Source: Shinella sp. XGS7 (lineage in GTDB: Bacteria > Pseudomonadota > Gammaproteobacteria > Burkholderiales > Burkholderiaceae_C). Taken from it: a stretch of DNA of 64,000 nt. The notes under the pieces were generated by a model. That model worked only from the letters and a program-made list of their open reading frames with translations, searched no databases and was not told where the DNA came from. How positions within the stretch are numbered: position 1 is the stretch's first letter; every line of letters starts with the position of its first letter. Positions 56,428-64,000 of this stretch are shown piece by piece. The stretch is taken from assembly GCF_020535565.1 (NCBI RefSeq), contig NZ_CP084758.1:4167001-4231000 (forward strand), in the 5' to 3' direction. Both the position numbers and the translations under genes were made by a program.

Positions 56428-57392
56428 GCCTTGGCTCCGGACTTCAGGTTCTCCAGTTGCAGCTTGAGCCGCTCGCTGAAGCTGAGCTTGGTGTAGCGCC
56501 GCTCGGTCTCGCGGGCCAGCTCCTTTTGCAGCGCGAACACGCTCTGCGGCCGGGCCAGCGGGTCCAGGGACATGCACCACTCGGTGACCTCGAGCAGATT
56601 GTCCGAGTAGACATTGCGCAGGCGCGACAGCGACAGGGCCAGGCGGTCCTTGTCCAGGCGCTGGGGCGCGTCATTGGGCGGGTAGCCCTGCATGCAAGCG
56701 TAGATGCAGGCGCCGATGGCGTAGATATCGGTCCAGGGGCCCAGCGAGCCGTCGCGCCGGTACATCTCGGGCGCGGCAAAGCCCGGCGTGTACATGGGGC
56801 GGATGAAGTTGCCTTCCTTGCTCAGTACCTCGCGCGCCGCGCCGAAGTCCAGCAGCACCGCCTTGTTCTCGTTGGTGATGAAGATATTGGCCGGCTTGAT
56901 GTCCAGGTGCAGCATCTTGTGCTGGTGCACGATGCGCAGGCCGCGCAGGATCTCATCGAAGAGGCTGCGGATGGTGGACTCGCGGAAGACCTTGTCGCGC
57001 TTGAGATCGCGGGCCGTGACGATGAAGTCCTGCAGGGTGTCGCCCTGCAGATAGTTCATCACCATGTAGACGGTTTCGTTCTCGCGCAGGAAGTTCAGCA
57101 CCGAGACGACGCTGGGGTGCGAGATCTGGGCCAGGGAGCGACCTTCCTCGAAGAAGCTGCGCAGGCCCAGACGGTACAGGGGCTGCTTCTCGGGCTTGAC
57201 GCGCGGCGTCAACTCGCCCGGCGAACGCTCGGCCAGCGATGAAGGGAGGTATTCCTTGAGTGCCACCAAGTGGTGCTCGGGGTCCTCGGCGAGATACACC
57301 ACACCGAATCCGCCCGCCGCCAGTTTCTTGATGATCTGGTAGCCCCCCACCACCGTTCCTGCCGGCAGGGGCGCCGGTTTCGGCTTTGACAT
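56424..57392 (-). CDS. Hanks-type Ser/Thr protein kinase
   Basis: A 322-aa soluble kinase with no membrane segment or sensor domain. It has the Gly loop in KLAAGGFGVVYLAED, the ATP Lys in LVALKEYLPSSL, the catalytic loop HLDIKPANIFITN (HxD with the usual Arg replaced by Leu, so not an RD kinase), DFGAAREVLSKE, and the APE-type FAAPEMYRRDG. The C-terminal ~40 residues are helical. It pairs with the PP2C gene downstream. It is divergent from yicC with only 37 bp between the starts, so the promoters must overlap. Substrates are unknown. Confidence 0.94.
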   Translation of the reverse strand: MSKPKPAPLPAGTVVGGYQIIKKLAAGGFGVVYLAEDPEHHLVALKEYLPSSLAERSPGELTPRVKPEKQPLYRLGLRSFFEEGRSLAQISHPSVVSVLNFLRENETVYMVMNYLQGDTLQDFIVTARDLKRDKVFRESTIRSLFDEILRGLRIVHQHKMLHLDIKPANIFITNENKAVLLDFGAAREVLSKEGNFIRPMYTPGFAAPEMYRRDGSLGPWTDIYAIGACIYACMQGYPPNDAPQRLDKDRLALSLSRLRNVYSDNLLEVTEWCMSLDPLARPQSVFALQKELARETERRYTKLSFSERLKLQLENLKSGAKA

Positions 57393-57429
57393 AATCGTCC
57401 GCGTCTTCTTTAGCTCTACCGATTGCGTG

Positions 57430-58341
57430 ATGCCAGTCTACAGCATGACGGGTTATGCCAGCGCCAGCGCGCAGCCCACTTCCCCGGGGGAAAACAGCCC
57501 CTCCCCCGCCGCCAGCGTGACGGTGGAACTCCGCTCGGTCAACGGGCGTTTCCTGGACCTGGGCTTTCGCATGCCCGAGGATCTGCGCGGCCTGGAACCC
57601 GCCCTGCGCGAGCTGATCGGCGCCGCCTTCAAGCGCGGCAAGATCGAGCTGCGCATCAACACCCAGCGCGAGTCCGAAAGCAGCTGGCCCCAGCCCCAGC
57701 CCGAGCAGCTCAACCGCCTCTCGCGCCTGGAGTCCACGGTGCAGGGCTGGCTGCCGAAGGCGCGTCCCCTGAGCGTCAACGAGGTGCTGCACTGGTGCAA
57801 GAGCGGCGGCGCCAGCGAGAAGCTGGACGAGGCCACGCTGGACGCCGCGCGCGCCTGCGTCACCGGCCTGGCCGAGGCCCGCGAGCGCGAGGGCGCCAAG
57901 CTGGTGGCGGTGCTGATGGAGCGCATCGCCCGCCTGCGCGAGCTGGCCCAGCAGGCCGAACCCCTGGTGCCGGCCGTGGTGCAGCGCCAGCAGCAGCGCT
58001 TTCTGGAGCGCTGGCAGGAGGCCCTGGCCAGCACCGGCGCCGCCCAGAGCGTGCCCCAGGAACAGCTGCAGGAACGCGCGCTCAACGAAGCGGCGGCCTA
58101 CGCCATCCGCATCGATGTGGCCGAGGAACTGGCCCGCCTGCGCGCCCATCTGGACGAGATCAGCCGCCTGCTCAAGAAGGGCGGCGAGATTGGCAAGCGC
58201 CTGGACTTCCTGATCCAGGAACTGCACCGCGAGGCCAACACCCTGGGCTCCAAATCCGCAGCGCTGGAGCTCACCAATGTCTCGGTGGAGATGAAGGTGG
58301 CCATCGAGCAGATGCGCGAGCAGGTGCAGAACATCGAGTAA
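57430..58341 (+). CDS. yicC: YicC family protein (putative endoribonuclease)
   Basis: A 303-aa protein of the YicC/YloC family, in which members act as RNA-processing endoribonucleases. It shows YSMTGYASASA, VELRSVNGRFLDLGFRMPED (N-terminal domain) and the C-terminal GKRLDFLIQELHREANTLGSK motif of DUF1732. The ATG at 57430 is preferred over a GTG one codon upstream. It precedes gmk, as in many proteobacteria. Confidence 0.94.
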   Translation: MPVYSMTGYASASAQPTSPGENSPSPAASVTVELRSVNGRFLDLGFRMPEDLRGLEPALRELIGAAFKRGKIELRINTQRESESSWPQPQPEQLNRLSRLESTVQGWLPKARPLSVNEVLHWCKSGGASEKLDEATLDAARACVTGLAEAREREGAKLVAVLMERIARLRELAQQAEPLVPAVVQRQQQRFLERWQEALASTGAAQSVPQEQLQERALNEAAAYAIRIDVAEELARLRAHLDEISRLLKKGGEIGKRLDFLIQELHREANTLGSKSAALELTNVSVEMKVAIEQMREQVQNIE

Positions 58342-58385
58342 TCCACGGCCGGGCCCGGCCCCTGCGCCGGGCGGTCTGCGCGCCT

Positions 58386-58395
58386 CGGTTAAAAT
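58386..58395 (+). promoter_or_regulatory. Putative -10 region of gmk (CGGTTAAAAT motif)
   Basis: CGGTTAAAAT ending at 58395 lies 66 bp before the gmk ATG. The same motif occurs before rpoZ and, with one change, before spoT, which suggests that each of the three genes has a promoter of its own. No matching -35 hexamer was seen. Confidence 0.4.
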
Positions 58396-58461
58396 TGCCA
58401 GGAAAATCATGGACTTGGGCCATCGCCCAGGCCCCAACCGACGCGCCACGAGCGCCTTTCC

Positions 58462-59082
58462 ATGGAATATCCCGGCAATCTCTTCGTCGTCGCCGCCCCC
58501 AGCGGCGCCGGCAAATCCAGTCTGGTCAAGGCCTTGCTGGAGCTTGACGCCAAGCTGGCGGTCTCGGTCTCCCACACCTCGCGCGCGCCGCGCGGCCAGG
58601 AGCAGCACGGTCGCGAGTACTGGTTCATCACGGCCGAGGAGTTCCGGGCCAAGGTGGCGCACGGCGACTTCTTCGAGTGGGCCGAGGTGCACGGCAATCT
58701 CTACGGCACCTCGCGGGCCGGCATCGAGAAGCGCCTGGCCGATGGCGAGGACGTGGTGCTGGAGATCGACTACCAGGGCGCGCTGCAGATCAAGCAGCTG
58801 TTTCCCCATGCGGTGCTGATCTTCATCCTGCCGCCCAGCTGGGAGGAGCTGATGCAGCGCCTGAACCGCCGGGGCGACACCGCACCCGAGGTCATCGCCC
58901 AGCGCATGGCCAATGCCCGCGTGGAGGTGGCCCAGGCCCAGCACTTCGATTTCGTGGTGGTCAATGCGGTGTTTGACACCGCGGTTTTCGACCTCAAGAC
59001 CATCGTCCACGCGCAGCGGTTAAAATACGCTGCTCAGCGCCGTAACCGGTCCACCGTGTTCCGCGCGCTCGACCTCCCCTGA
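58462..59082 (+). CDS. gmk: Guanylate kinase
   Basis: Phosphorylates GMP to GDP. The 206-aa protein has the P-loop [18 protein letters not shown], the GMP-binding [20 protein letters not shown] and [29 protein letters not shown] and the lid [16 protein letters not shown]. Standard length. The ATG at 58462 ([10 protein letters not shown]) is the family start; the open frame to earlier ATGs is not supported. It forms a conserved trio with rpoZ and spoT, linking GMP supply with the (p)ppGpp response. Confidence 0.97.
   Translation: MEYPGNLFVVAAPSGAGKSSLVKALLELDAKLAVSVSHTSRAPRGQEQHGREYWFITAEEFRAKVAHGDFFEWAEVHGNLYGTSRAGIEKRLADGEDVVLEIDYQGALQIKQLFPHAVLIFILPPSWEELMQRLNRRGDTAPEVIAQRMANARVEVAQAQHFDFVVVNAVFDTAVFDLKTIVHAQRLKYAAQRRNRSTVFRALDLP
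59017..59026 (+). promoter_or_regulatory. Putative -10 region of rpoZ (CGGTTAAAAT motif)
   Basis: CGGTTAAAAT lies inside the 3' end of gmk, ~79 bp before the rpoZ ATG. It repeats the motif found before gmk. Confidence 0.4.
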
Positions 59083-59104
59083 ACCACAAGACCTGGAAAC
59101 CGCC

Positions 59105-59308
59105 ATGGCCCGCATCACCGTCGAAGATTGCCTGACCAAGATCCCCAACCGCTTCCAGCTGGTTCTGGCCGCCACCTACCGCGCTCGCATGCTGAGCCAG
59201 GGCCACACCCCCAAGATCGAAAGCAAGAACAAGCCCGGCGTGACCGCGCTGCGCGAGATCGCCGCCGGTGAAGTCGGCGTCGAGATGCTGCGCAAGGTGC
59301 CGGTCTAA
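59105..59308 (+). CDS. rpoZ: DNA-directed RNA polymerase omega subunit
   Basis: A 67-aa omega subunit that helps assemble RNA polymerase and forms part of a (p)ppGpp binding site. [20 protein letters not shown] and [10 protein letters not shown] are the family core; the C-terminus is short, as in betaproteobacteria. It lies between gmk and spoT and ends at a hairpin. Confidence 0.97.
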   Translation: MARITVEDCLTKIPNRFQLVLAATYRARMLSQGHTPKIESKNKPGVTALREIAAGEVGVEMLRKVPV

Positions 59309-59354
59309 GCCTCAGGCTGAATACTGGCTGGGCCCCTCGCGGCCCGCACCCCAC

Positions 59355-59382
59355 ACGGGCGCCTACGGGCGCCCGTTGTCTT
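59355..59382 (+). terminator. Hairpin terminator after rpoZ
   Basis: ACGGGCGCC (59355-59363) pairs with GGCGCCCGT (59368-59376) across a 4-nt loop and is followed by TGTCTTT. The T tract is poor, so termination may be partial and allow read-through to spoT. Confidence 0.5.
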
Positions 59383-59429
59383 TGCGCCGCCCGGCCGCGG
59401 GGGCGGCGGCTATCGGTTAAATTCGGCTC

Positions 59430-61718
59430 ATGGGTCTTCGATCGTTTGCCGCCTCCCTGCCCGCCGCACTGACCGGTTTTTCCGCCACGCGGCCCGTTTC
59501 GCGTGCCCAGCCCGAGCCCACGCCGGCCGAGGCCGCCTCCTTCGACGCCCTGGTGCAGCGCCTGGCCTATCTGCCCAAGGCCGATATCAAGCGCATCCGC
59601 GAGGCCTACAAGTTCGCGGACGAAGCGCATCTGGGCCAGTTCCGCGCCAGCGGCGAGCCCTACATCACGCATCCCATCGCGGTGGCCGGCATCTGCGCCG
59701 AATGGCGCCTGGACGCCCAGGCCATCATGGCGGCCCTGATGCACGACGCCATGGAAGACTGCGGCGTCACCAAGACCGAGCTGATCGAGCGCTTCGAGGC
59801 CCCCACCGCCGAGCTGGTGGACGGCCTGACCAAGCTGGACAAGCTGCAGTTCTCCACCAAGGAAGAGTCGCAGGCGGAAAACCTGCGCAAGCTGTTGCTC
59901 GCCATTTCCGACGACGTGCGCGTGCTGCTGGTCAAGCTGGCCGACCGCCTGCACAACATGCGCACCATGCAGGCCATGGCGCCCGAGAAGCGCCGCCGCA
60001 TCGCGCGCGAGACCCTGGACATCTACGCCCCCATCGCCCACCGCCTGGGCCTCAACCAGATCTACCGCGAGCTGCAGGAGCTCTCCTTCAGCTTCATCAA
60101 CCCCTGGCGCCACGCCGCCCTGTCCAAGGCCGTGGCCAAGGCGCGCGGCAACCGCCGCGATCTGGTCTCGCGCATCGAGCGCGATGTGATCAAGGCCTTC
60201 CACGAGGCCGGCATCAAGGTCGAGATCCAGGGCCGCGAGAAGACCCTGTTCTCCATCTACAAGAAGATGAAGGACAAGCACCTGAGCTTTGCCCAGGTGA
60301 GCGATATCTTCGGCTTTCGCATCATCGTGGACGAGCTGCCCACCTGCTACCTCTCGCTCGGGGTGCTGCACCAGCTCTACAAGCCCCAGCCCGGGCGCTT
60401 CAAGGACTACATCGCCATCCCCAAGCCCAATGGCTACCAGAGCCTGCACACCACCCTGGTGAGCCCGCTGGGCACGCCGGTGGAGTTCCAGCTGCGCACC
60501 GAGACCCAGCACCTGGTGGCCGAGAAGGGCGTAGCCGCGCACTGGATGTACAAGAGCCGCGCCGACGCCCAGGCTACGCAACAACTGGGTGCGCACTGGC
60601 TGCAGTCCCTGATCGACATCCAGGACGAGACGCGCGATGCGAACGAGTTCCTGGAGCATGTGAAGATCGACCTCTTCCCCGACGCCGTCTACGTCTTCAC
60701 GCCCAAGAGCAAGATCATGGCCCTGCCCAAGGGCGCCACACCGGTGGACTTCGCCTACGCCATCCACTCCGACGTGGGCGACCATTGCGTGGCGGCCCAG
60801 ATCAATGGCGAGCCCGTGCCCCTGCGCACCGAGCTGCGCAGCGGCGATGTGATCGAGATCGTCACCGCCGCCGGCGCCCGCCCCAACCCGGCCTGGCTGA
60901 GCTTTGTGCGCACAGGCCGCGCCCGCTCCAAGATCCGCCATTTCCTGAAGAACCTGGAGCAGGAAGAGTCGCGCGATCTGGGCGAGAAGATGCTGGCCCA
61001 GGCCCTGCGCGCCGAAGGCCTGGCCCTGCCCTCGCTGGACGACGAAGACCAGGACGCCGCCCAGCTCTGGCAGCAGCTGGCCCGCTGGGCCGGCAACCGC
61101 CATGTGGACGAGCTGCTGATCGAGGTGGGCCTGGGCCGCAAGATCGCCTCCATCGTGGCCAAGAAACTGGCCCGCATGCTGGCCGAGCAAGGCCAGCGCC
61201 CCGACGCGGTGATGCTGAGCATGGGCCGCTTCGTGGCCGCCGACGACGCGCCCACCCAGGGCACGGTGCTGCTGGACGGCAGCGAGGGCGCCTCGGTGCG
61301 CCTGGCCCCCTGCTGCCGCCCCATTCCCGGCGACGAGATCCGTGGCTATCTGGGTCGCGGCGAGGGCCTGATGGTGCACACGGCGGAATGCGCGGTGGGC
61401 CGCCGCCTCTTCCAGCGCGACGCCGAACACTGGATCGCGGTGAGCTGGGCCGATGAGCTGAGCCGCAGCTTCGAGGCCGGCGTGGCCGTGCTGCTGCAAA
61501 ACGGCAAGGGTGTGCTGGCCCAGGTGGCCCAGGCGGTGAGCGCGGCCGAGGCCGATATCACCCATATCTCCATGAGCGACGAATCGCAGCAGCGCGAGAC
61601 CGCCGAGATGAGCTTGCTGCTCTCGGTGCGCGACCGCCTGCACCTGGCCGATGTGCTGCGCACCCTGAAGCGCAGCCCCTCGGTGCTGCGCGCCTGGCGC
61701 ATCAAGCCTCAGGCCTGA
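59430..61718 (+). CDS. spoT: Bifunctional (p)ppGpp synthetase/hydrolase (Rel/SpoT)
   Basis: A 762-aa stringent-response enzyme. Order: HD hydrolase domain (~75-200, with HPIAVAGICAEW and ALMHDAMEDCG intact), synthetase domain (~260-380, with FGFRIIVDEL, YIAIPKPNGYQSLHTTL and VEFQLRTETQH), TGS (~425-485, VYVFTPKSKIMALPKGATPV), a helical/RIS region with CCRPIPGDEIRGYLGRGEG, and a C-terminal ACT domain (~685-760). Both catalytic centres look complete, so it should make and degrade (p)ppGpp. CGGTTAAATT at 59413-59422 just before the gene is a possible -10 box. The N-terminal ~45 residues are variable, so the exact start is less sure. Confidence 0.95.
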   Translation: MGLRSFAASLPAALTGFSATRPVSRAQPEPTPAEAASFDALVQRLAYLPKADIKRIREAYKFADEAHLGQFRASGEPYITHPIAVAGICAEWRLDAQAIMAALMHDAMEDCGVTKTELIERFEAPTAELVDGLTKLDKLQFSTKEESQAENLRKLLLAISDDVRVLLVKLADRLHNMRTMQAMAPEKRRRIARETLDIYAPIAHRLGLNQIYRELQELSFSFINPWRHAALSKAVAKARGNRRDLVSRIERDVIKAFHEAGIKVEIQGREKTLFSIYKKMKDKHLSFAQVSDIFGFRIIVDELPTCYLSLGVLHQLYKPQPGRFKDYIAIPKPNGYQSLHTTLVSPLGTPVEFQLRTETQHLVAEKGVAAHWMYKSRADAQATQQLGAHWLQSLIDIQDETRDANEFLEHVKIDLFPDAVYVFTPKSKIMALPKGATPVDFAYAIHSDVGDHCVAAQINGEPVPLRTELRSGDVIEIVTAAGARPNPAWLSFVRTGRARSKIRHFLKNLEQEESRDLGEKMLAQALRAEGLALPSLDDEDQDAAQLWQQLARWAGNRHVDELLIEVGLGRKIASIVAKKLARMLAEQGQRPDAVMLSMGRFVAADDAPTQGTVLLDGSEGASVRLAPCCRPIPGDEIRGYLGRGEGLMVHTAECAVGRRLFQRDAEHWIAVSWADELSRSFEAGVAVLLQNGKGVLAQVAQAVSAAEADITHISMSDESQQRETAEMSLLLSVRDRLHLADVLRTLKRSPSVLRAWRIKPQA

Positions 61719-61742
61719 GACTGAGATCCCTCGCGCCCGGCC

Positions 61743-62309
61743 TCAGGGCTTGGGCGCGGGGTAGCGCACTTCCAGCACTTCCAGCTTCTCGATGCCGCCG
61801 GGCGTCATCAGCTGCACCTCGTCGCCCTCGCGGGCCTTGAGCAGGGCGCGGGCAATGGGCGAGATCCAGCTCACCTCACCCTTGAGGCTGTCGCTCTCGT
61901 CGATGCCCTTGATGGTGATGGTGCGCTCCTCGCCGCGGCTGTTGGCATAGGTGACGGTGGCGCCGAAGAAGATCTGCTCGCTGCCGTGGTGCAGGCTGGG
62001 GTCGGCCACCTCGGCAATGTCCAGGCGCTTGGTCAGAAAGCGCAGGCGGCGGTCGATCTCGCGCAGGCGCTTCTTGCCGTAGAGGTAGTCGCCGTTCTCC
62101 GAGCGGTCCCCGTTCTTGGCGGCCCAGGACACGATCTCCACGATCTTGGGCCGCTCCACATCCAGCAGCTCCATGAACTCGGCCCGCAGCCGCGCATAGC
62201 CCTCGGGCGTCATGTAGTTGCGCGTGCCCTGCGGCAGGGGCGGCAGGCCGACTTCGTCGCCATCGTCCTCGTCCTGATGCGTGCTTTCCTTGGTGAATGC
62301 CTTGCTCAT
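61743..62309 (-). CDS. greB: Transcription elongation factor GreB
   Basis: A 188-aa Gre factor that rescues backtracked RNA polymerase. After a ~30-residue acidic leader it has NYMTPEGYARLRAEFMELLD, the coiled-coil tip acidic region AAKNGDRSENGDYLYGKKRL (Asp and Glu essential for cleavage), and the C-terminal FKBP-like domain with FFGATVTYANSRGEE and SPIARALLKAREGDEV. The GreB-type basic RERRxRFL-like stretch (REIDRRLRFLTKRLD) supports GreB over GreA. The ATG at 62309 is chosen; the frame upstream is antisense to the CoA-transferase gene. Confidence 0.93.
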   Translation of the reverse strand: MSKAFTKESTHQDEDDGDEVGLPPLPQGTRNYMTPEGYARLRAEFMELLDVERPKIVEIVSWAAKNGDRSENGDYLYGKKRLREIDRRLRFLTKRLDIAEVADPSLHHGSEQIFFGATVTYANSRGEERTITIKGIDESDSLKGEVSWISPIARALLKAREGDEVQLMTPGGIEKLEVLEVRYPAPKP

Positions 62310-62358
62310 GGCGTGTATTGTGTCGCGAGACCCAAGCCCCTTTGAGGAGAGCGCGCGC

Positions 62359-63480
62359 ATGAGCACAGCAGGCCCCCTGGCGGGATACCGCGTGATCGAG
62401 TTTGCCGGCATCGGCCCCGGCCCCTTCGCCGGCATGCTGCTGGCCGATCTGGGCGCCGATGTGGTGCTGATCGAGCGCCCCGCGGCCCAGCGCAGCCTGG
62501 GTGGCGGCGGCGCGCTCAACCGCGGCAAGCGCTCGGTCTGCCTGGACCTCAAACGCCCCGAGGCGCGCGAGGCCGCCCGCGCCCTGGTGCTGGGGGCTGA
62601 TGCGCTGATCGAGGGCTATCGCCCCGGTGTGATGGAGCGTCTGGGCCTGGGCCCGGCGGACTTCGAGGCGGCGCACCCCCGCCTGGTCTACGGCCGCATC
62701 ACCGGCTGGGGCCAGAGCGGCCCGCTGGCCCAGACCGCCGGGCATGACATCAATTACGCCGCGCTCAGCGGCGCGCTCTCCATTGCCAGCCGCCGCGGCG
62801 TGGCGCCCAGCCTGCCGGCCACCCTGCTGGGCGATCTGGGCGGCGGTGCGCTCTTTCTGGTGATCGGCCTGCTCAGCGCCCTGCTGGAGGCGCGCCGCAG
62901 CGGCCGCGGCCAGGTGGTGGACTCCGCCATCGTGGACGGCTTGAGCTGCCTCAGCGCCCTGCTGCTGAGCCTGCGCGGCCAGGGCCTGTGGCAGGACGAT
63001 CCGGCGCAGAACTTCTTTCTGCACGAGTCGCCCTTTTACGACTGCTTCGAGTGCGCGGACGGCCACTACCTGAGCCTGGGCGCCATCGAGCCCGCCTTCT
63101 ACCGCGAGCTGCTGCAGCGCCTGGAGCTGGCCGATGAAGACCCGGCGCGGCAGTACGACACGGCCGACTGGCCGCGCCTGCGCGCCCGGGTGGCGCAGCG
63201 CCTGCGCGAGCGCCCGCGCGAGGCCTGGGTGGCGCGCTTCGAGGGCAGCGATGCCTGTGTGGCTCCGGTGCTCAGTCTCGCCGAGGCCGCGGCCCACCCG
63301 CATGCGCGCGCCCGCGGCCAGCATGTGGATGTGGCCGGCCAGCTGCAGCCGCGGGCGGCGCCGCGCTTCTCGCGCAGCGCCCTGCGCGAGCCCCAACACC
63401 CGCCGGAGCCCGGCGCGCAGACGCGGGAGCTGCTGGCCGAGGCCGGCCTCAGCCCGGCCCAGATCGAGGCCCTGCGCTAG
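62359..63480 (+). CDS. CaiB/BaiF CoA-transferase family protein (alpha-methylacyl-CoA racemase-like)
   Basis: A 373-aa class III CoA-transferase fold protein. It has YRVIEFAGIGPGPFAGMLLADLGADV, NRGKRSVCLDLK, EGYRPGVMERLGLG, and GRITGWGQSGPLAQTAGHDINY followed by GDLGGGALFLVIGLLSAL. The GHDINYAALSGAL segment with its His and Asp (catalytic Asp near residue 132) matches alpha-methylacyl-CoA racemases, which epimerise 2-methylacyl-CoA esters, rather than true transferases. The ATG at 62359 has GAGGAG 10 bp upstream. Its TAG overlaps the TAG of the convergent LysR gene within the palindrome CTAG. Confidence 0.9.
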   Translation: MSTAGPLAGYRVIEFAGIGPGPFAGMLLADLGADVVLIERPAAQRSLGGGGALNRGKRSVCLDLKRPEAREAARALVLGADALIEGYRPGVMERLGLGPADFEAAHPRLVYGRITGWGQSGPLAQTAGHDINYAALSGALSIASRRGVAPSLPATLLGDLGGGALFLVIGLLSALLEARRSGRGQVVDSAIVDGLSCLSALLLSLRGQGLWQDDPAQNFFLHESPFYDCFECADGHYLSLGAIEPAFYRELLQRLELADEDPARQYDTADWPRLRARVAQRLRERPREAWVARFEGSDACVAPVLSLAEAAAHPHARARGQHVDVAGQLQPRAAPRFSRSALREPQHPPEPGAQTRELLAEAGLSPAQIEALR

Positions 63481-64000
63481 CGGCTCAGCAGCCCTTCCAG
63501 CAAGGGGATGCGATGGCGGCGCGGCGCCGTGATCGCATAGAAGTTTTCCTTGAGCTCGGCCGCGCCGCCCAGCGAGACCAGCAGGCCGCTGCGCAGCTCG
63601 TCCTGCACCACCACCTCGGGCAGCAGGGCCAGCCAGCCGCTGTCGCGCGCGATCAGGCGCAGCATGGCCATATCGTCCACCTCGGCCCGCAGCCGCGGCT
63701 GCACGCCGGCCGTGGCGCACAGGGCATCGAACTGCCCACGCAGCGCATGACGCGGACCGGGCAGCACCATCTCCAGGCCCTCCAGGTCTTCGGGCACGCG
63801 CAGCTGGCGCCCCTGCCAGCGCGCGGCCGGCCCCACGATGCCCACCGCCTGGCTGCCCAGGAACTGGCACAGCAGGGGGCGGTCCGGGTCGGCCGGCACG
63901 CTCTCATTGGCCAGCACCAGGTCCAGCTGATGCTGCACCAGGCGGGCGAGCAGGCCGTCCAGCAGGCCGGACTCCAGGGTCAGCACCAGACCGGGCTCGG
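63477..64000 (-). CDS. LysR-family regulator, NhaR-like (partial, 5' end beyond the window)
   Basis: Only the C-terminal ~174 residues of the effector domain are inside the window; the helix-turn-helix lies beyond 64000. The stretch ARLVQHQLDLVLANESVPAD and the ending AELKENFYAITAPRRHRIPL are characteristic of NhaR-type regulators, which activate a Na+/H+ antiporter gene in enterobacteria. An ATG at 63986 is internal and not a real start. The target in this organism cannot be seen. Confidence 0.85.
   Translation of the reverse strand, partial: EPGLVLTLESGLLDGLLARLVQHQLDLVLANESVPADPDRPLLCQFLGSQAVGIVGPAARWQGRQLRVPEDLEGLEMVLPGPRHALRGQFDALCATAGVQPRLRAEVDDMAMLRLIARDSGWLALLPEVVVQDELRSGLLVSLGGAAELKENFYAITAPRRHRIPLLEGLLSR

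Noticed and set aside
59115-61643. 842-codon open frame opposite spoT
   Set aside because: It is antisense to spoT, which shows all HD, synthetase, TGS and ACT motifs. The antisense product has a His/Gln/Gly-rich shadow composition.

Overview
The window is a GC-rich bacterial chromosome segment from a betaproteobacterium. Gene content, order (gmk-rpoZ-spoT, rph-rdgB-hemW, radC-smr, serS, ispH) and heavy use of GTG, CTG and GCC codons suggest Burkholderiales of the Roseateles/Kinneretia/Paucibacter type. That placement is inference. No rRNA, CRISPR array, phage module or replication origin was seen. There is one tRNA-Ser(CGA), one intact IS5-type insertion sequence and one small MITE-like element.

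Layout. 1-2032: an unknown protein and gcdH. 2146-3063: a LysR regulator. 3067-15692 (minus strand): a tightly packed 12-gene operon for anthranilate degradation as CoA thioesters. It encodes a 2-aminobenzoyl-CoA monooxygenase/reductase, SDR, MarR regulator, enoyl-CoA hydratase, acyl-CoA dehydrogenase, 2-aminobenzoate-CoA ligase, a five-part Liv-type ABC importer, a hotdog thioesterase and a RidA protein. Divergent from it is kynBUA (15940-18720), which turns tryptophan into anthranilate. Together the two operons give a continuous route from tryptophan through kynurenine and anthranilate to 2-aminobenzoyl-CoA and on to ring reduction and beta-oxidation.

18847-22998: an M24 aminopeptidase, a LytS/LytR-type two-component pair and a small unknown protein. 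23113-33632 is an aminoethyl-compound island. On the minus strand are eutC, eutB (frameshifted), an EamA transporter, a PhnZ-like diiron HD oxygenase and a GntR/FCD regulator. On the plus strand are a 2-aminoethylphosphonate ABC transporter (binding protein, ATPase, fused permease), phnW and phnX. A clear TTGTCGA-N3-TCGACAA operator lies between the two arms.

33743-38910: a GtrB-type GT2, an ArnT-like GT, GtrA, a ChbG/YdjC deacetylase and an Nramp-family transporter. 38954-40023: tRNA-Ser and the IS. 40181-47253: an MCP, serS, ispH, a SlpA-type FKBP, radC, a Smr protein, a group II truncated haemoglobin and an FlhG-like ATPase. 47250-52772: a diguanylate cyclase, cheR-cheD-cheB and an EAL-CBS-GGDEF protein. 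52776-57392 (minus): hemW, rdgB, rph, a PP2C phosphatase and a Ser/Thr kinase. 57430-61718: yicC, gmk, rpoZ and spoT. The end holds greB, a CaiB/BaiF CoA-transferase family enzyme and the 3' part of an NhaR-like LysR gene.

The main points for follow-up are the linked Trp-to-anthranilyl-CoA operons, the aminoethyl island with a PhnZ-like enzyme but no PhnY, two coding regions whose codon use looks foreign (gcdH and the middle of the phosphonate ATPase gene), and the MITE-like element between the kinase and phosphatase genes.
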